Of a stretch of DNA of 64,000 nt, positions 56,958 to 64,000 are shown one piece after another. The notes beneath the pieces were generated by a model that searched no databases, was not told the origin of the DNA, and was given only the letters and a program-made list of their open reading frames with translations. A program made the translations under genes and the position numbers. Origin of the DNA: Myxococcus xanthus (lineage in GTDB: Bacteria; Myxococcota; Myxococcia; Myxococcales; Myxococcaceae); assembly GCF_013116825.1 (NCBI RefSeq), contig NZ_JABFNS010000007.1, forward strand, positions 1 to 64,000, read 5' to 3'. Position 1 is the first letter of the stretch. Every line of letters starts with the position of its first letter.

Positions 56958-57566
56958 ATGACACTCCCGATTCGAAAGCGGCGGTGGGCCCCCTGCGCGG
57001 CCGTGCTGCTGGTGCTGGGCACCGCCTGCGACGGCGAGGACGCGCCACGGGACGAAGCGTGCGGCGAACCCCTCTACGGCGGCGAGGCCACCGACGAGGC
57101 GTGGCGCACCTTCGTCGACGCGCAAGGCCGCCCCACCGACAGCTCCCAGGCCGTGACGCTGGAGTCCCCCGTCCCGGGCCAGACCTATGCGATGGACGCG
57201 GCGCCGCCCACGTGGCGTTGGACGTCTCCACTGGCCTCCCGGCTTCCATCGCGCGAGACGCCCCGCTCCATGCTGGCGTGGCTGGGCAACCTGCTGCTGC
57301 CATCCGCCCAGGCGCATCTGCCGCCCGTCACCGGCGACTTCTACTGGGTGCAGATCACCGTGCCCGGGCGGCGGTGTCCGGTGGAGCTGCTGACGTCGAA
57401 CATGGAGTGGCAGCTCGACGCGTCGACCTGGGACGTGCTGCGTGCCGCCCCGGGTCAGGACCTCCGCGTCCAGGTGACCAGCGCCTACCTGGTCCAGAAC
57501 CGGCTGCGTGAAGGTCCATATCGCCTGGAGTCACCACGCACCATCCGCGTGGAGGATTCGCGATGA
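56958..57566 (+). CDS. Lipoprotein of unknown function
   Basis: 202 residues from the ATG at 56958, 7 bases after the preceding stop. Lipobox VLLVLGTAC puts the anchor at Cys24. The mature part has short strand-rich sequence (FYWVQITVPGRRCPVELLTS, VLRAAPGQDLRVQVTSAYLV), which suggests a small beta-sandwich, and one WRWTSP stretch. Its stop overlaps the next ATG (ATGA at 57563-57566), so it is translationally coupled to the YncE-like gene. No family recognised. Confidence 0.75.
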   Translation: MTLPIRKRRWAPCAAVLLVLGTACDGEDAPRDEACGEPLYGGEATDEAWRTFVDAQGRPTDSSQAVTLESPVPGQTYAMDAAPPTWRWTSPLASRLPSRETPRSMLAWLGNLLLPSAQAHLPPVTGDFYWVQITVPGRRCPVELLTSNMEWQLDASTWDVLRAAPGQDLRVQVTSAYLVQNRLREGPYRLESPRTIRVEDSR

Positions 57567-58816
57567 GTCACCGGACGCCGTGGTGGATGCCGGTGCTGGC
57601 GCTGCTGATGGCCGGCTGTGATGAGAACTCGGCGCGGGTGGTGGGCGTGGCGCCACCGGAGGGGCTGGACTACGCGCACGAGGAGCCCTGGCGGGAAGGA
57701 ACGTTCATTCCACCGCCGGGCCCCGGCGGACGCATCCTGGTCACCAACAGCCTGGATGACACCCTCAGCCTGGTGGAGTTGGCCACCGTGGGCACGCCGG
57801 ACTTCCGCGAGCTGGCGCGCGTGCCGGTGGGGCTCAACCCGGTGGAGCTGGAAGGGCCGCACCACACCGCCGTGTCGCCCGCGGGGGACTTCTATTACGT
57901 CGGCATCTCCAACTACGTGCCAGGGGGTGGCTCGGGGCCGCATGGTGCCCACGGCACGGGCGCGGATGACGGCTACTGCCTGAAGCTGGACGCGCGCGAG
58001 AACCGGATCGTGGGCTCGGTGCGTGTGAATCCCAATCCCGGTGACGTCATCATCAGCGCAGATGGGAGCACGCTGTACCAGACGCACTTCGACACGCTGA
58101 AGATTGCCGAGATGGCGCGCCAGGGCCGCCCCGAGTCGGACATGAACGCGAACCTGGCCATCATCGACGCGCGGACCATGACCCGAAAGGCCATGGTGGA
58201 GGTGTGCCCCGCGCCGCACGCGGTGCGCCTGTCCGCCGACGAGCGCACGGCCTACATCGCCTGCTGGTCGGACGAGGTGGCCATCGTCGACCTCGCGGAG
58301 GCGAACACGCCGGTGACGCGGGTGAAGGTGGTGGCAGCGGGCTCGGGCGGCGCGGTGGCGCCCCGGCACCAGCCCTACGCGCTGACCCAGTCCCCCACCA
58401 CGGGCGAGGTCTGGGTCAGCTCCATGGCCAGCCGGCAGGTGCACGTGCTCAACCCCCAGACGCGCGCCATGATGCCCGAGCGCGCCGTGCCGCTGCGCGG
58501 GCCGCCGATGTTCGGCGCGTTCACCGCGGACGGCCGCACGCTGTACATGCCCTACCAGTTGGTGGACGCGCTGGCCGTCATCGACCCGGAGACGGGCACC
58601 GTGCTGCGCGAGGTGCAGCTGGCGGACGCCGGCTGTCTCAACGTGCATCAAGTCACGCTGACGCCCGACGAGCGCATCGGTCTGGTCGTCTGCGAAGGCG
58701 ACCACGTGGGGCCGGGCACGTTGCACGCGGTGGACCTGGCGGAGGGCACGGTGGTGGGCACGGTGGAGGTGGGCATCTTCCCGGACTCGGTGAGCATCCT
58801 GCGGGGGCGGCCATGA
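57563..58816 (+). CDS. YncE-like beta-propeller lipoprotein
   Basis: 417 residues. Lipobox LALLMAGC with Cys19. The mature protein is a propeller of YncE/surface-antigen type with repeated strand motifs (GRILVTNSLDDTLSLVELAT, SPAGDFYYVGISNYVPGGGS, SADGSTLYQTHFDTLKIAEM, SADERTAYIACWSDEVAIVD, TADGRTLYMPYQLVDALAVI), about seven blades. Such proteins often accompany cytochromes or metal-redox enzymes. Its stop overlaps the ATG of the cytochrome gene (ATGA at 58813-58816), a strong hint that the two work together. Confidence 0.85.
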   Translation: MSHRTPWWMPVLALLMAGCDENSARVVGVAPPEGLDYAHEEPWREGTFIPPPGPGGRILVTNSLDDTLSLVELATVGTPDFRELARVPVGLNPVELEGPHHTAVSPAGDFYYVGISNYVPGGGSGPHGAHGTGADDGYCLKLDARENRIVGSVRVNPNPGDVIISADGSTLYQTHFDTLKIAEMARQGRPESDMNANLAIIDARTMTRKAMVEVCPAPHAVRLSADERTAYIACWSDEVAIVDLAEANTPVTRVKVVAAGSGGAVAPRHQPYALTQSPTTGEVWVSSMASRQVHVLNPQTRAMMPERAVPLRGPPMFGAFTADGRTLYMPYQLVDALAVIDPETGTVLREVQLADAGCLNVHQVTLTPDERIGLVVCEGDHVGPGTLHAVDLAEGTVVGTVEVGIFPDSVSILRGRP

Positions 58817-59532
58817 AGCGCGCGGCATGGGGTGTGGTGGCGCTGGCCCTGGCGCTGACCGGCTGCGACGACAGCGACGATGGCCGCGTGCCGGCGGCGG
58901 AGTACGGCGAGGTGCTGTTCAACGACTCGCGGCTGTCGGAGAGCGGCTTCAACAGCTTCTCGTGCGCGACATGCCACGCGACGACGCCCACCGCGCCTGA
59001 GGGGCGGATGGACTCCGGCTACACGCTGTATGACTCGGCGTTCCGGGAGAGCTGGTGGGGCGGCTTCGAGACGCGCCTGCTGGACGCGGTGAACTTCTGC
59101 TACGTCAACTTCATGCGGGGGGTGACGCCACTGCCGAAAGACTCGCCGCAGAGCCGGGCGCTGTACGAATACCTGGTGAGCATCAGCCCGAGCCCGTCCG
59201 CGCCGGCCCGTCCCTTCACGGTGGTGAAGGACATCGTCGAAGTCACGCGCGGTGACGTGACGCGCGGACAGCAGGTCTACGTGGAGGCCTGCCAGGGCTG
59301 CCACGGCGAGCCCCACACTGGCGAGGGCCGGCTGACCGAGCTGGCGTCGATTCTGCCGGAGGTGACAAACGACTACGACGCGCTGTTCCCCGGCGTGCCC
59401 AAGTCACTGGTCGTCATCGAGAAGGTGAGGCACGGCCAGTTCTTCGGTGTCGGGGGCAACATGCCGCTCTACAGCCTGGAGTCCCTGTCTGACGAGGACT
59501 TGGGCGCATTGCTGGCATTCCTGGCTTTGTGA
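58813..59532 (+). CDS. Diheme cytochrome c lipoprotein
   Basis: 239 residues. Lipobox ALALTGC with Cys18. Two CxxCH heme motifs: CATCH at 51-55 and CQGCH at 160-164. The first lies in EVLFNDSRLSESGFNSFSCA, a pattern seen at the N-terminus of MauG/diheme peroxidase-like proteins, but the protein is shorter than those enzymes, so an electron-transfer role is more likely. Met residues near the C-terminus (GGNMPLYSLESLSDEDLG) could be distal ligands. Coupled to the propeller gene and last in the operon. Confidence 0.9.
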   Translation: MKRAAWGVVALALALTGCDDSDDGRVPAAEYGEVLFNDSRLSESGFNSFSCATCHATTPTAPEGRMDSGYTLYDSAFRESWWGGFETRLLDAVNFCYVNFMRGVTPLPKDSPQSRALYEYLVSISPSPSAPARPFTVVKDIVEVTRGDVTRGQQVYVEACQGCHGEPHTGEGRLTELASILPEVTNDYDALFPGVPKSLVVIEKVRHGQFFGVGGNMPLYSLESLSDEDLGALLAFLAL

Positions 59533-59608
59533 CGGGACCTGCGTGTTCCGGTGGAGCCCACGGGCCACCGGGCATAACCTCGCCGCGGACACACACGTGG
59601 GAGCGAGA

Positions 59609-60910
59609 ATGGGGTTCTGGGGCAGGCTTTTCGGGAGGAAGACACCAGCGGCCGGCGAGGTACCTCCCGACGCCTCCAAAGCCTGGGCGGTGGAGCCGCG
59701 CGAAGCGCTGATGCGGCAGGTGGAGGCGCTGCTGCGCGCCGACCCGGCGGTGGAGAAGGTGGAGCGGCGCACGCAGGACTACGGCCTGGACATCACCCGC
59801 GCCGGAAGTGATGGCACCTTCTTCCTGGACAACCTCTTCGCGGACACGCGCGAGCTGCCGCCCGAGCAACGCGTCCAGCTCATCCAGCGCTACCTGCGCG
59901 CGCTGTGGCAGGAGTCGCCGGATTCGCTCCACTGGGAGCAGGCCCGCGAGTTGCTCCTGCCCGTGCTGCGCGCGTCCACCTTCGGCATGTCGCTGCAGAA
60001 GCCGGCGGAGGCGGACCGGGAGATGGTCGGGCGGCGGACACTGCCCTTCCTGCGCGAACTGCTGGTGATGGACCTGCCGGAGTCCGCCATGTTCGTCCAG
60101 CGCCGGCACCTGGAGACCTGGGGCATCACCGAGGACGAAGCCTTCACGGCGGCCCACGCGAACCTGGCCCGGCTCCCGGACGAAGGCGTGGAGCTCTACG
60201 ACGAGGAGCACGGCCCGCTGTGGACGGTGGAGACGCGCGATACCTATGAGACGTCCCGGCTGCTGCGCCCGGGGTTCCTCGCGTCCTTCGCCGGTCGCGT
60301 GGAGGGCCGGCCCATCGCCATCCTCCCGGAGCGCTCCACCCTGCTCATCGGTGGCGACGCGCGTCCGGAGCTGGTGGCACGGCTGACCGAGAGCGCAGAG
60401 CGGGAGTACGCGGCCGCGTCCCGATGCCTGACGCCCGCCCTGTACACGGTGGACGACGCGGGACGCGTGGTGCCCTACGTGCACCCCGGTCAGGACGTGC
60501 TGGCGAACCGGGTGCGGCTGGCCCACGTCCGACTGGCGCTGGCGGAGTACAGCGCCCAGAAGGAGGAGCTCGACGCGCTCCATGCGGAACAGGAGGTGGA
60601 CCTGTTCGTCGCCAGCTACAGCGCGACGGCGCGCAAGCGGGACGAGTTTCCCATCTCCTGGTGTGTCTGGTCGCACGACGTGGACGCCCTGCTGCCGGAG
60701 GCGGACATGGTCGCCGTGCGCCCCACGGCGGAAGGTGATGAGTTCTTCACCGTGCCGTGGCGGGAGGTGCAACGCATCGCGGGCCGTTGTCTCACGCCAG
60801 TGCCGGAGCTGTGGCCGCCGCGCTACCGCACCACGGGGCAGCCGTCCCCGGAGATGGTGGAGCAGCTTCGCGCCGCGCAGGTCACCTTCGAGGACTTCCA
60901 GTCGCCCTGA
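59609..60910 (+). CDS. DUF1444 (YtpQ)-like protein
   Basis: 433 residues from the ATG at 59609. The central region (DITRAGSDGTFFLDNLFADT, RELPPEQRVQLIQRYLRAL) resembles the DUF1444 family, whose B. subtilis member is YtpQ, of unknown function. The C-terminal half, with LVARLTESAEREYAAASRCL and DLFVASYSATARKRDEFPIS, would extend beyond the classical domain. There is no signal peptide or membrane segment. Neighbours are an endonuclease V-like gene (17 bases downstream) and a SprT-like gene; co-transcription is likely but a shared role is not shown. Confidence 0.6.
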   Translation: MGFWGRLFGRKTPAAGEVPPDASKAWAVEPREALMRQVEALLRADPAVEKVERRTQDYGLDITRAGSDGTFFLDNLFADTRELPPEQRVQLIQRYLRALWQESPDSLHWEQARELLLPVLRASTFGMSLQKPAEADREMVGRRTLPFLRELLVMDLPESAMFVQRRHLETWGITEDEAFTAAHANLARLPDEGVELYDEEHGPLWTVETRDTYETSRLLRPGFLASFAGRVEGRPIAILPERSTLLIGGDARPELVARLTESAEREYAAASRCLTPALYTVDDAGRVVPYVHPGQDVLANRVRLAHVRLALAEYSAQKEELDALHAEQEVDLFVASYSATARKRDEFPISWCVWSHDVDALLPEADMVAVRPTAEGDEFFTVPWREVQRIAGRCLTPVPELWPPRYRTTGQPSPEMVEQLRAAQVTFEDFQSP

Positions 60911-60927
60911 GACAGGAGGACGGCACG

Positions 60928-61422
60928 ATGCTCGCCTGCGTGGACGTGGACTACCGCCCCGAACTCACGGTGGCCGGGTGCGTGCTGTTCCGGAACTGGG
61001 CGGATGGGCACGAGGCCTCGCACCTGGTGGAGCATGGGCCTCCCGCCGCGCCGTACGAGCCCGGGCAGTTCTACCGCCGCGAGCTGCCGCACCTGCTCCG
61101 GGTGCTGGCACGGGTGGAGGTGCCACTGGAGGCCATCATCGTGGATGGCTATGTGTGGCTCGGCGAGGACCGGCCCGGCCTGGGGGCGCACCTGTACGAA
61201 GCACTCAACCGGGAGGTACCCGTCATCGGCGTGGCGAAGACGGCCTATGTCACCACCGGGCCCTCTGTGCCCGTGCTGAGGGGGAAGAGCCTGCGGCCGT
61301 TGTTCGTCGGAGCAGCGGGTATGGACGCGGCCACAGCGGCGGAGCACATCCGGCGAATGCATGGGGCATCTCGCACGCCCACGATGTTGAACCGGGTGGA
61401 CCGGCTCTGCCGCACGTCGTGA
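60928..61422 (+). CDS. Endonuclease V-family protein
   Basis: 164 residues from the ATG at 60928, with AGGAGG upstream; this is short compared with the usual 220. The core is recognisable: first metal Asp in MLACVDVDYR, the YEPGQFYRRELPHLL segment (family YxPGxxxFRExP), the second Asp in IIVDGYVWLG, and VPVIGVAKTAYV with the conserved Lys. Bacterial endonuclease V cuts DNA next to deaminated bases (inosine). The family's final Asp/His region is shortened here, so activity is likely but not certain. Second gene of a three-gene plus-strand cluster. Confidence 0.75.
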   Translation: MLACVDVDYRPELTVAGCVLFRNWADGHEASHLVEHGPPAAPYEPGQFYRRELPHLLRVLARVEVPLEAIIVDGYVWLGEDRPGLGAHLYEALNREVPVIGVAKTAYVTTGPSVPVLRGKSLRPLFVGAAGMDAATAAEHIRRMHGASRTPTMLNRVDRLCRTS

Positions 61423-61537
61423 GCGGGGCGGCGAAGCCAAACCCCCGACATTTCCGAACAGCGACTGCTGCCTCTCCGCCCGGGGAGCAACCATCCTCCT
61501 GGAATCCTCGCGCCGAGAGGCATACCTTTGACAGTGG

Positions 61538-62554
61538 ATGTCCTCGCACCCTACCTCACAGCTGGGCTTGTTCGACACGGCGGCGCCCGAGCGCGCGGAC
61601 GTGGAGACGGAGCCGCGCGCGAGCACCAGCGTGCAGCGTAGGCTTCCGGCGCGTGAGGAAGCACGGCCACTGACGGCGGAGTGGCCTGCAAGCACTGGCG
61701 TGCAGCGCCGACATCCTTCGGGTGAGGGAGCGTTGCCACTGGCGACGGAGCGGCGCGCGAGCACCGGCGTGGAGGACCGACGTCCCGTGCATCAACGTGA
61801 TGAAGCGTTGCCACTGGCGTCGGAGCAGCGCGCGAGCAGCGTGCCGGAAAGCCGACTCCCCGCGCGCGAGGAAGCCCTGCCGCTGGCGGCGGACCTGGCA
61901 CGGCGGTTGTCTTCGATTCTTGGCTTGCCGGTTCACCTACGGCTGACGGACAACCGGGCCACGCTGGTGAGCTTCCGCCGCGGTGAGGAGGGGCTGCGGC
62001 TGCGCATCCACCACCTCTTCCTGGGAGCACCGGACGCGGTGGTGCAGGCCATGGCAGCCTATGCGGGCCGGGCGGATGCGCAGGCGGGCGAGGTGCTGGA
62101 GTCCTACGCGCACGCGCACAACGAGCGCGTCCGCAGGGAGCGCCGGCCGGGAAAGCCGCTGCGCACGCGGGGCCGCTGCTTCGACCTGCAGGCCATCTTC
62201 ACGCGGCTCAACGCAAGCTGGTTTGACGGCCGGGTGCAGGTGGACGTGGGCTGGGCGCGCAAGCCGGCGGGCACGAAGCGTCGCAGCATCCACGTGGGCG
62301 GCTATGACGCGCGGCTACGCGAGATTCGAATCCACCCGGCGCTGGACCGGCCGCATGTGCCAGCATTCGTGGTGGACTACCTCGTCTTCCACGCGATGCT
62401 GCACGCGGACCTAGACGACGGAACGGGCAACGAGGGCCGCTGCGCACCCGAGCACACGTCGGCCTTCCGCGAGCGCGAAGCCCTGTTCCCGCTGCGTGAC
62501 ACTGCCCAGCGCTGGCTGGGCGACAATCACGCCTCCCTGCTGCGCGGCCGATAG
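61538..62554 (+). CDS. SprT-like protein with degenerate metal motif and N-terminal repeats
   Basis: 338 residues. Near the N-terminus, SQLGLFDTAAP contains QLGLF, which matches the sliding-clamp-binding consensus QLxLF. Residues about 25-120 are four diverged tandem repeats of roughly 25 residues (e.g. ASTGVQRRHPSGEGALPLAT, ASTGVEDRRPVHQRDEALPL). The C-terminal domain from about 215 (FDLQAIFTRLNASWFDGRVQ, then IHVGGYDARLREIRIHPALD) is SprT-like, but the zinc motif reads VFHAMLHAD: His285-Ala286-x-x-His289, so the catalytic Glu of HExxH is Ala. A third ligand may be His in APEHTSAFR. It may bind DNA or zinc without proteolysis. Confidence 0.75.
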   Translation: MSSHPTSQLGLFDTAAPERADVETEPRASTSVQRRLPAREEARPLTAEWPASTGVQRRHPSGEGALPLATERRASTGVEDRRPVHQRDEALPLASEQRASSVPESRLPAREEALPLAADLARRLSSILGLPVHLRLTDNRATLVSFRRGEEGLRLRIHHLFLGAPDAVVQAMAAYAGRADAQAGEVLESYAHAHNERVRRERRPGKPLRTRGRCFDLQAIFTRLNASWFDGRVQVDVGWARKPAGTKRRSIHVGGYDARLREIRIHPALDRPHVPAFVVDYLVFHAMLHADLDDGTGNEGRCAPEHTSAFREREALFPLRDTAQRWLGDNHASLLRGR

Positions 62555-62580
62555 CGAGGAGGCGGCTGGCGCGGGCCGCG

Positions 62581-63033
62581 CTACTCCTGCACGGAGAGAA
62601 TGACCCACGTAGCCGTATCCACGGCGTACACGATGGGAACGTCCGAGAGAGGTGGCCCATCCATGTCGCGGCATGCGTCCGGCCGGGCCAAGAAGCTGAC
62701 GAAGACCACGGCATTCGCCCCAGGAACAGCCGTCACGTCGTAGGACTGGCGCTGGGAGGCACAGACCTCCGTGGGCGTAGCGCCTCGACGCGGCTTCGCC
62801 CCCAACGGAAGAAAGTCCTCCATTGCGAATGCGATGGCAGCGGCAACCGCGCCAGGCAGGACGTGCTGCCCATCGGTGGGAAGCACAACGGGAAATCGGT
62901 AGCGAGCCGCTTCGTCGGGAGGCGCCGTCGCGGGCCGAGGCGCCCGCGACAACACACAGCCCGAGAGCAACACCAAGCAGAGCGGAACGAATAGCCAACA
63001 TTCAATCTGCGCCCCCATGAACCTCGACCGCAT
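62581..63033 (-). CDS. Small lipoprotein of unknown function
   Basis: 150 residues from an ATG at 63033, chosen because it gives a basic N-terminus (MRSRFMGAQIECW) to the signal peptide; an ATG at 63018 or one upstream at 63039 is also possible. Lipobox VLLSGC puts the anchor at Cys26. The mature protein has short strands (FPVVLPTDGQHVLPGAVAAA, VVFVSFLARPDACRDMDGPP, VYAVDTATWVILSVQ) and no known domain. Convergent with the SprT-like gene, 26 bases apart. Confidence 0.65.
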   Translation of the reverse strand: MRSRFMGAQIECWLFVPLCLVLLSGCVLSRAPRPATAPPDEAARYRFPVVLPTDGQHVLPGAVAAAIAFAMEDFLPLGAKPRRGATPTEVCASQRQSYDVTAVPGANAVVFVSFLARPDACRDMDGPPLSDVPIVYAVDTATWVILSVQE

Positions 63034-63172
63034 TCCCATACACATATGACGCCCACAGATAGCGCAGGCGTGTACCCGCGTGACACAGCCCAGCGCTGAA
63101 TGGGCGACAGGCGGCCCCCTCGCGCGACGGGACAGTAGCAAGCGCATGCCCTACCGATGCATGCTCGGGGGG

Positions 63173-63574
63173 ATGCGTTACTTCAGCGTGGAAGAGGCCA
63201 ACCGGCTGGTGCCGCTGTTGACGCGCACCTTCGAGCGGGTCCGCCCGTGGGTGGAGCGTGCCCAGCAGCTCGCGGATGAACTGGGCGCCGCGCCCAAGCC
63301 CAACGACCCCAGCCTGGCTTCCCTGCGCGACGAGCGCGACACCCTCCTCGAGCGCATCCGCGGCGAGCTCCTCCAGCTCCAGGAGATGGGCCTGGAAATC
63401 AAGGGCGCGGACGGCCTCGTGGACTTCCGCGCGAACCGGGGCGGCGAGCAGGTCTACCTGTGCTGGCGCTTCGGAGACCCCGCCGTCTCCCACTGGCACG
63501 CCCTGCTCGACGGCTTCGCGGGACGGCGTCCCATCGAAAGCCCGGACGACTTCGCCCCCACGTACCTCAGCTAG
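63173..63574 (+). CDS. DUF2203-family protein
   Basis: 133 residues from the ATG at 63173, where MRYFSVEEANRLVPLLTRTF begins, the standard N-terminus of the family. A helical central part (LASLRDERDTLLERIRGELL, then QLQEMGLEIKGADGLVDFRA) and YLCWRFGDPAVSHWHALLDG with FAGRRPI follow, as in DUF2203, a family of unknown function. Two in-frame ATGs upstream (63146, 63161) are less likely. Its last 8 bases overlap the end of the convergent gene. Confidence 0.8.
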   Translation: MRYFSVEEANRLVPLLTRTFERVRPWVERAQQLADELGAAPKPNDPSLASLRDERDTLLERIRGELLQLQEMGLEIKGADGLVDFRANRGGEQVYLCWRFGDPAVSHWHALLDGFAGRRPIESPDDFAPTYLS

Positions 63575-63989
63575 CCACCCCGCCGCCGAAGCTCTTCTGC
63601 AACAGCGACATCTTGTTCCGCGCCGACAACAGCTGCTGACGCAGGGAGTCCGCCTGCCGGGCCACGTCGAGGAACGCCTGTTCCTCCGCGGCCTGTGCCA
63701 GCGAATGGGCCTCGTCCGCAACCAGGGACATCCGCTCCTGGAGCGCCTGGAAGGTCCCCGTCAGCGCGGCGTTCTCCTCCGGCGTCTTCGCCGCCTGCCG
63801 CTGCTGCGCGAACTGCTGCATCTGCACGTTCAGCTCGCCCGCGTTCTGTCCCAGGGCACCGTAGCGCACGAGCAGGTCCTTGAAGACCTCGGTGCGCCGC
63901 TGGAGCTCCTGCGCACGCAGGTGGATGGCCTCGGCTTGCGCCTGCTGCCGATCTCTCACCTTCGAGATGGCCCCCACCAGCGCCGTCAC
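63567..63989 (-). CDS. Helical coiled-coil protein at the window edge (start may lie outside)
   Basis: 140 residues from a GTG at 63989; the frame is still open to the right edge, so the true start could be outside the window. The visible sequence is almost entirely helical and Gln/Ala/Glu-rich with heptad character (RQQAQAEAIHLRAQELQRRT, AHSLAQAAEEQAFLDVARQA, DSLRQQLLSARNKMSLLQKS), ending FGGGVAS. No membrane segment or signal peptide. No family recognised. Confidence 0.6.
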   Translation of the reverse strand: MTALVGAISKVRDRQQAQAEAIHLRAQELQRRTEVFKDLLVRYGALGQNAGELNVQMQQFAQQRQAAKTPEENAALTGTFQALQERMSLVADEAHSLAQAAEEQAFLDVARQADSLRQQLLSARNKMSLLQKSFGGGVAS

Positions 63990-64000
63990 CCGGCCCCGGA

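Overview
The window is very GC-rich, densely coded DNA with almost no AT-rich spacer, and its gene content points to a myxobacterium, most likely Myxococcus or a close relative. The evidence is the number of two-component and stand-alone regulatory proteins, the many lipoproteins and secreted proteins without recognisable family, a C-terminal sorting signal of the MYXO-CTERM kind, a MoxR/vWA/beta-propeller cassette, and a large type I-C CRISPR locus. No rRNA, tRNA or insertion sequence was seen.

Layout. 1-4458: signalling genes (a truncated sensor, a membrane histidine kinase, a small orphan protein, a response regulator). 4463-10854 (minus): five genes, each joined to the next by a 4-base stop/start overlap, encoding a MoxR AAA+ ATPase, a 42-residue peptide, a small domain protein, a vWA-like/beta-propeller protein and a large bpX6-like/beta-propeller protein. 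This is a MoxR-vWA-beta-propeller ternary system, a class proposed to act in biological conflict. 11060-12406: an outer-membrane barrel protein and a YqiA-type hydrolase. 12388-26490: a complete type I-C CRISPR-Cas locus read leftward (cas3-cas5-cas8c-cas7-cas4-cas1-cas2), then a leader and an 83-repeat array whose oldest end is at 12835. A possible gene remnant abuts that old end.

26976-38726: an esterase, a MATE exporter, a beta-propeller lipoprotein, a REC-REC-PilZ regulator, an Hsp70, and two ATP synthase genes (atpH, atpA) that are separated by a sensor-kinase gene whose catalytic motifs have decayed. atpA ends at a strong hairpin and atpG does not follow it.

38805-54297: a HAD phosphatase, several secreted proteins of unknown function (including a paralogous pair with an ARFGKR motif after the signal peptide), a short response regulator, a molybdopterin-type nucleotidyltransferase, an OmpA-like protein, a lipase-like lipoprotein in tandem with a FadL-type fatty-acid channel, and two cyclic-nucleotide-binding proteins.

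54448-64000: an aldo/keto reductase; a four-gene surface operon (BNR protein with sorting tail, lipoprotein, YncE-like propeller lipoprotein, diheme cytochrome c lipoprotein); a DUF1444-like protein; an endonuclease V-like protein; a SprT-like protein that lacks the catalytic glutamate and carries a sliding-clamp-like motif; and small proteins at the right edge.

Functions are assigned from motifs, gene order and start-site logic read by eye. No database search was possible, so family names at low confidence should be treated as hypotheses.
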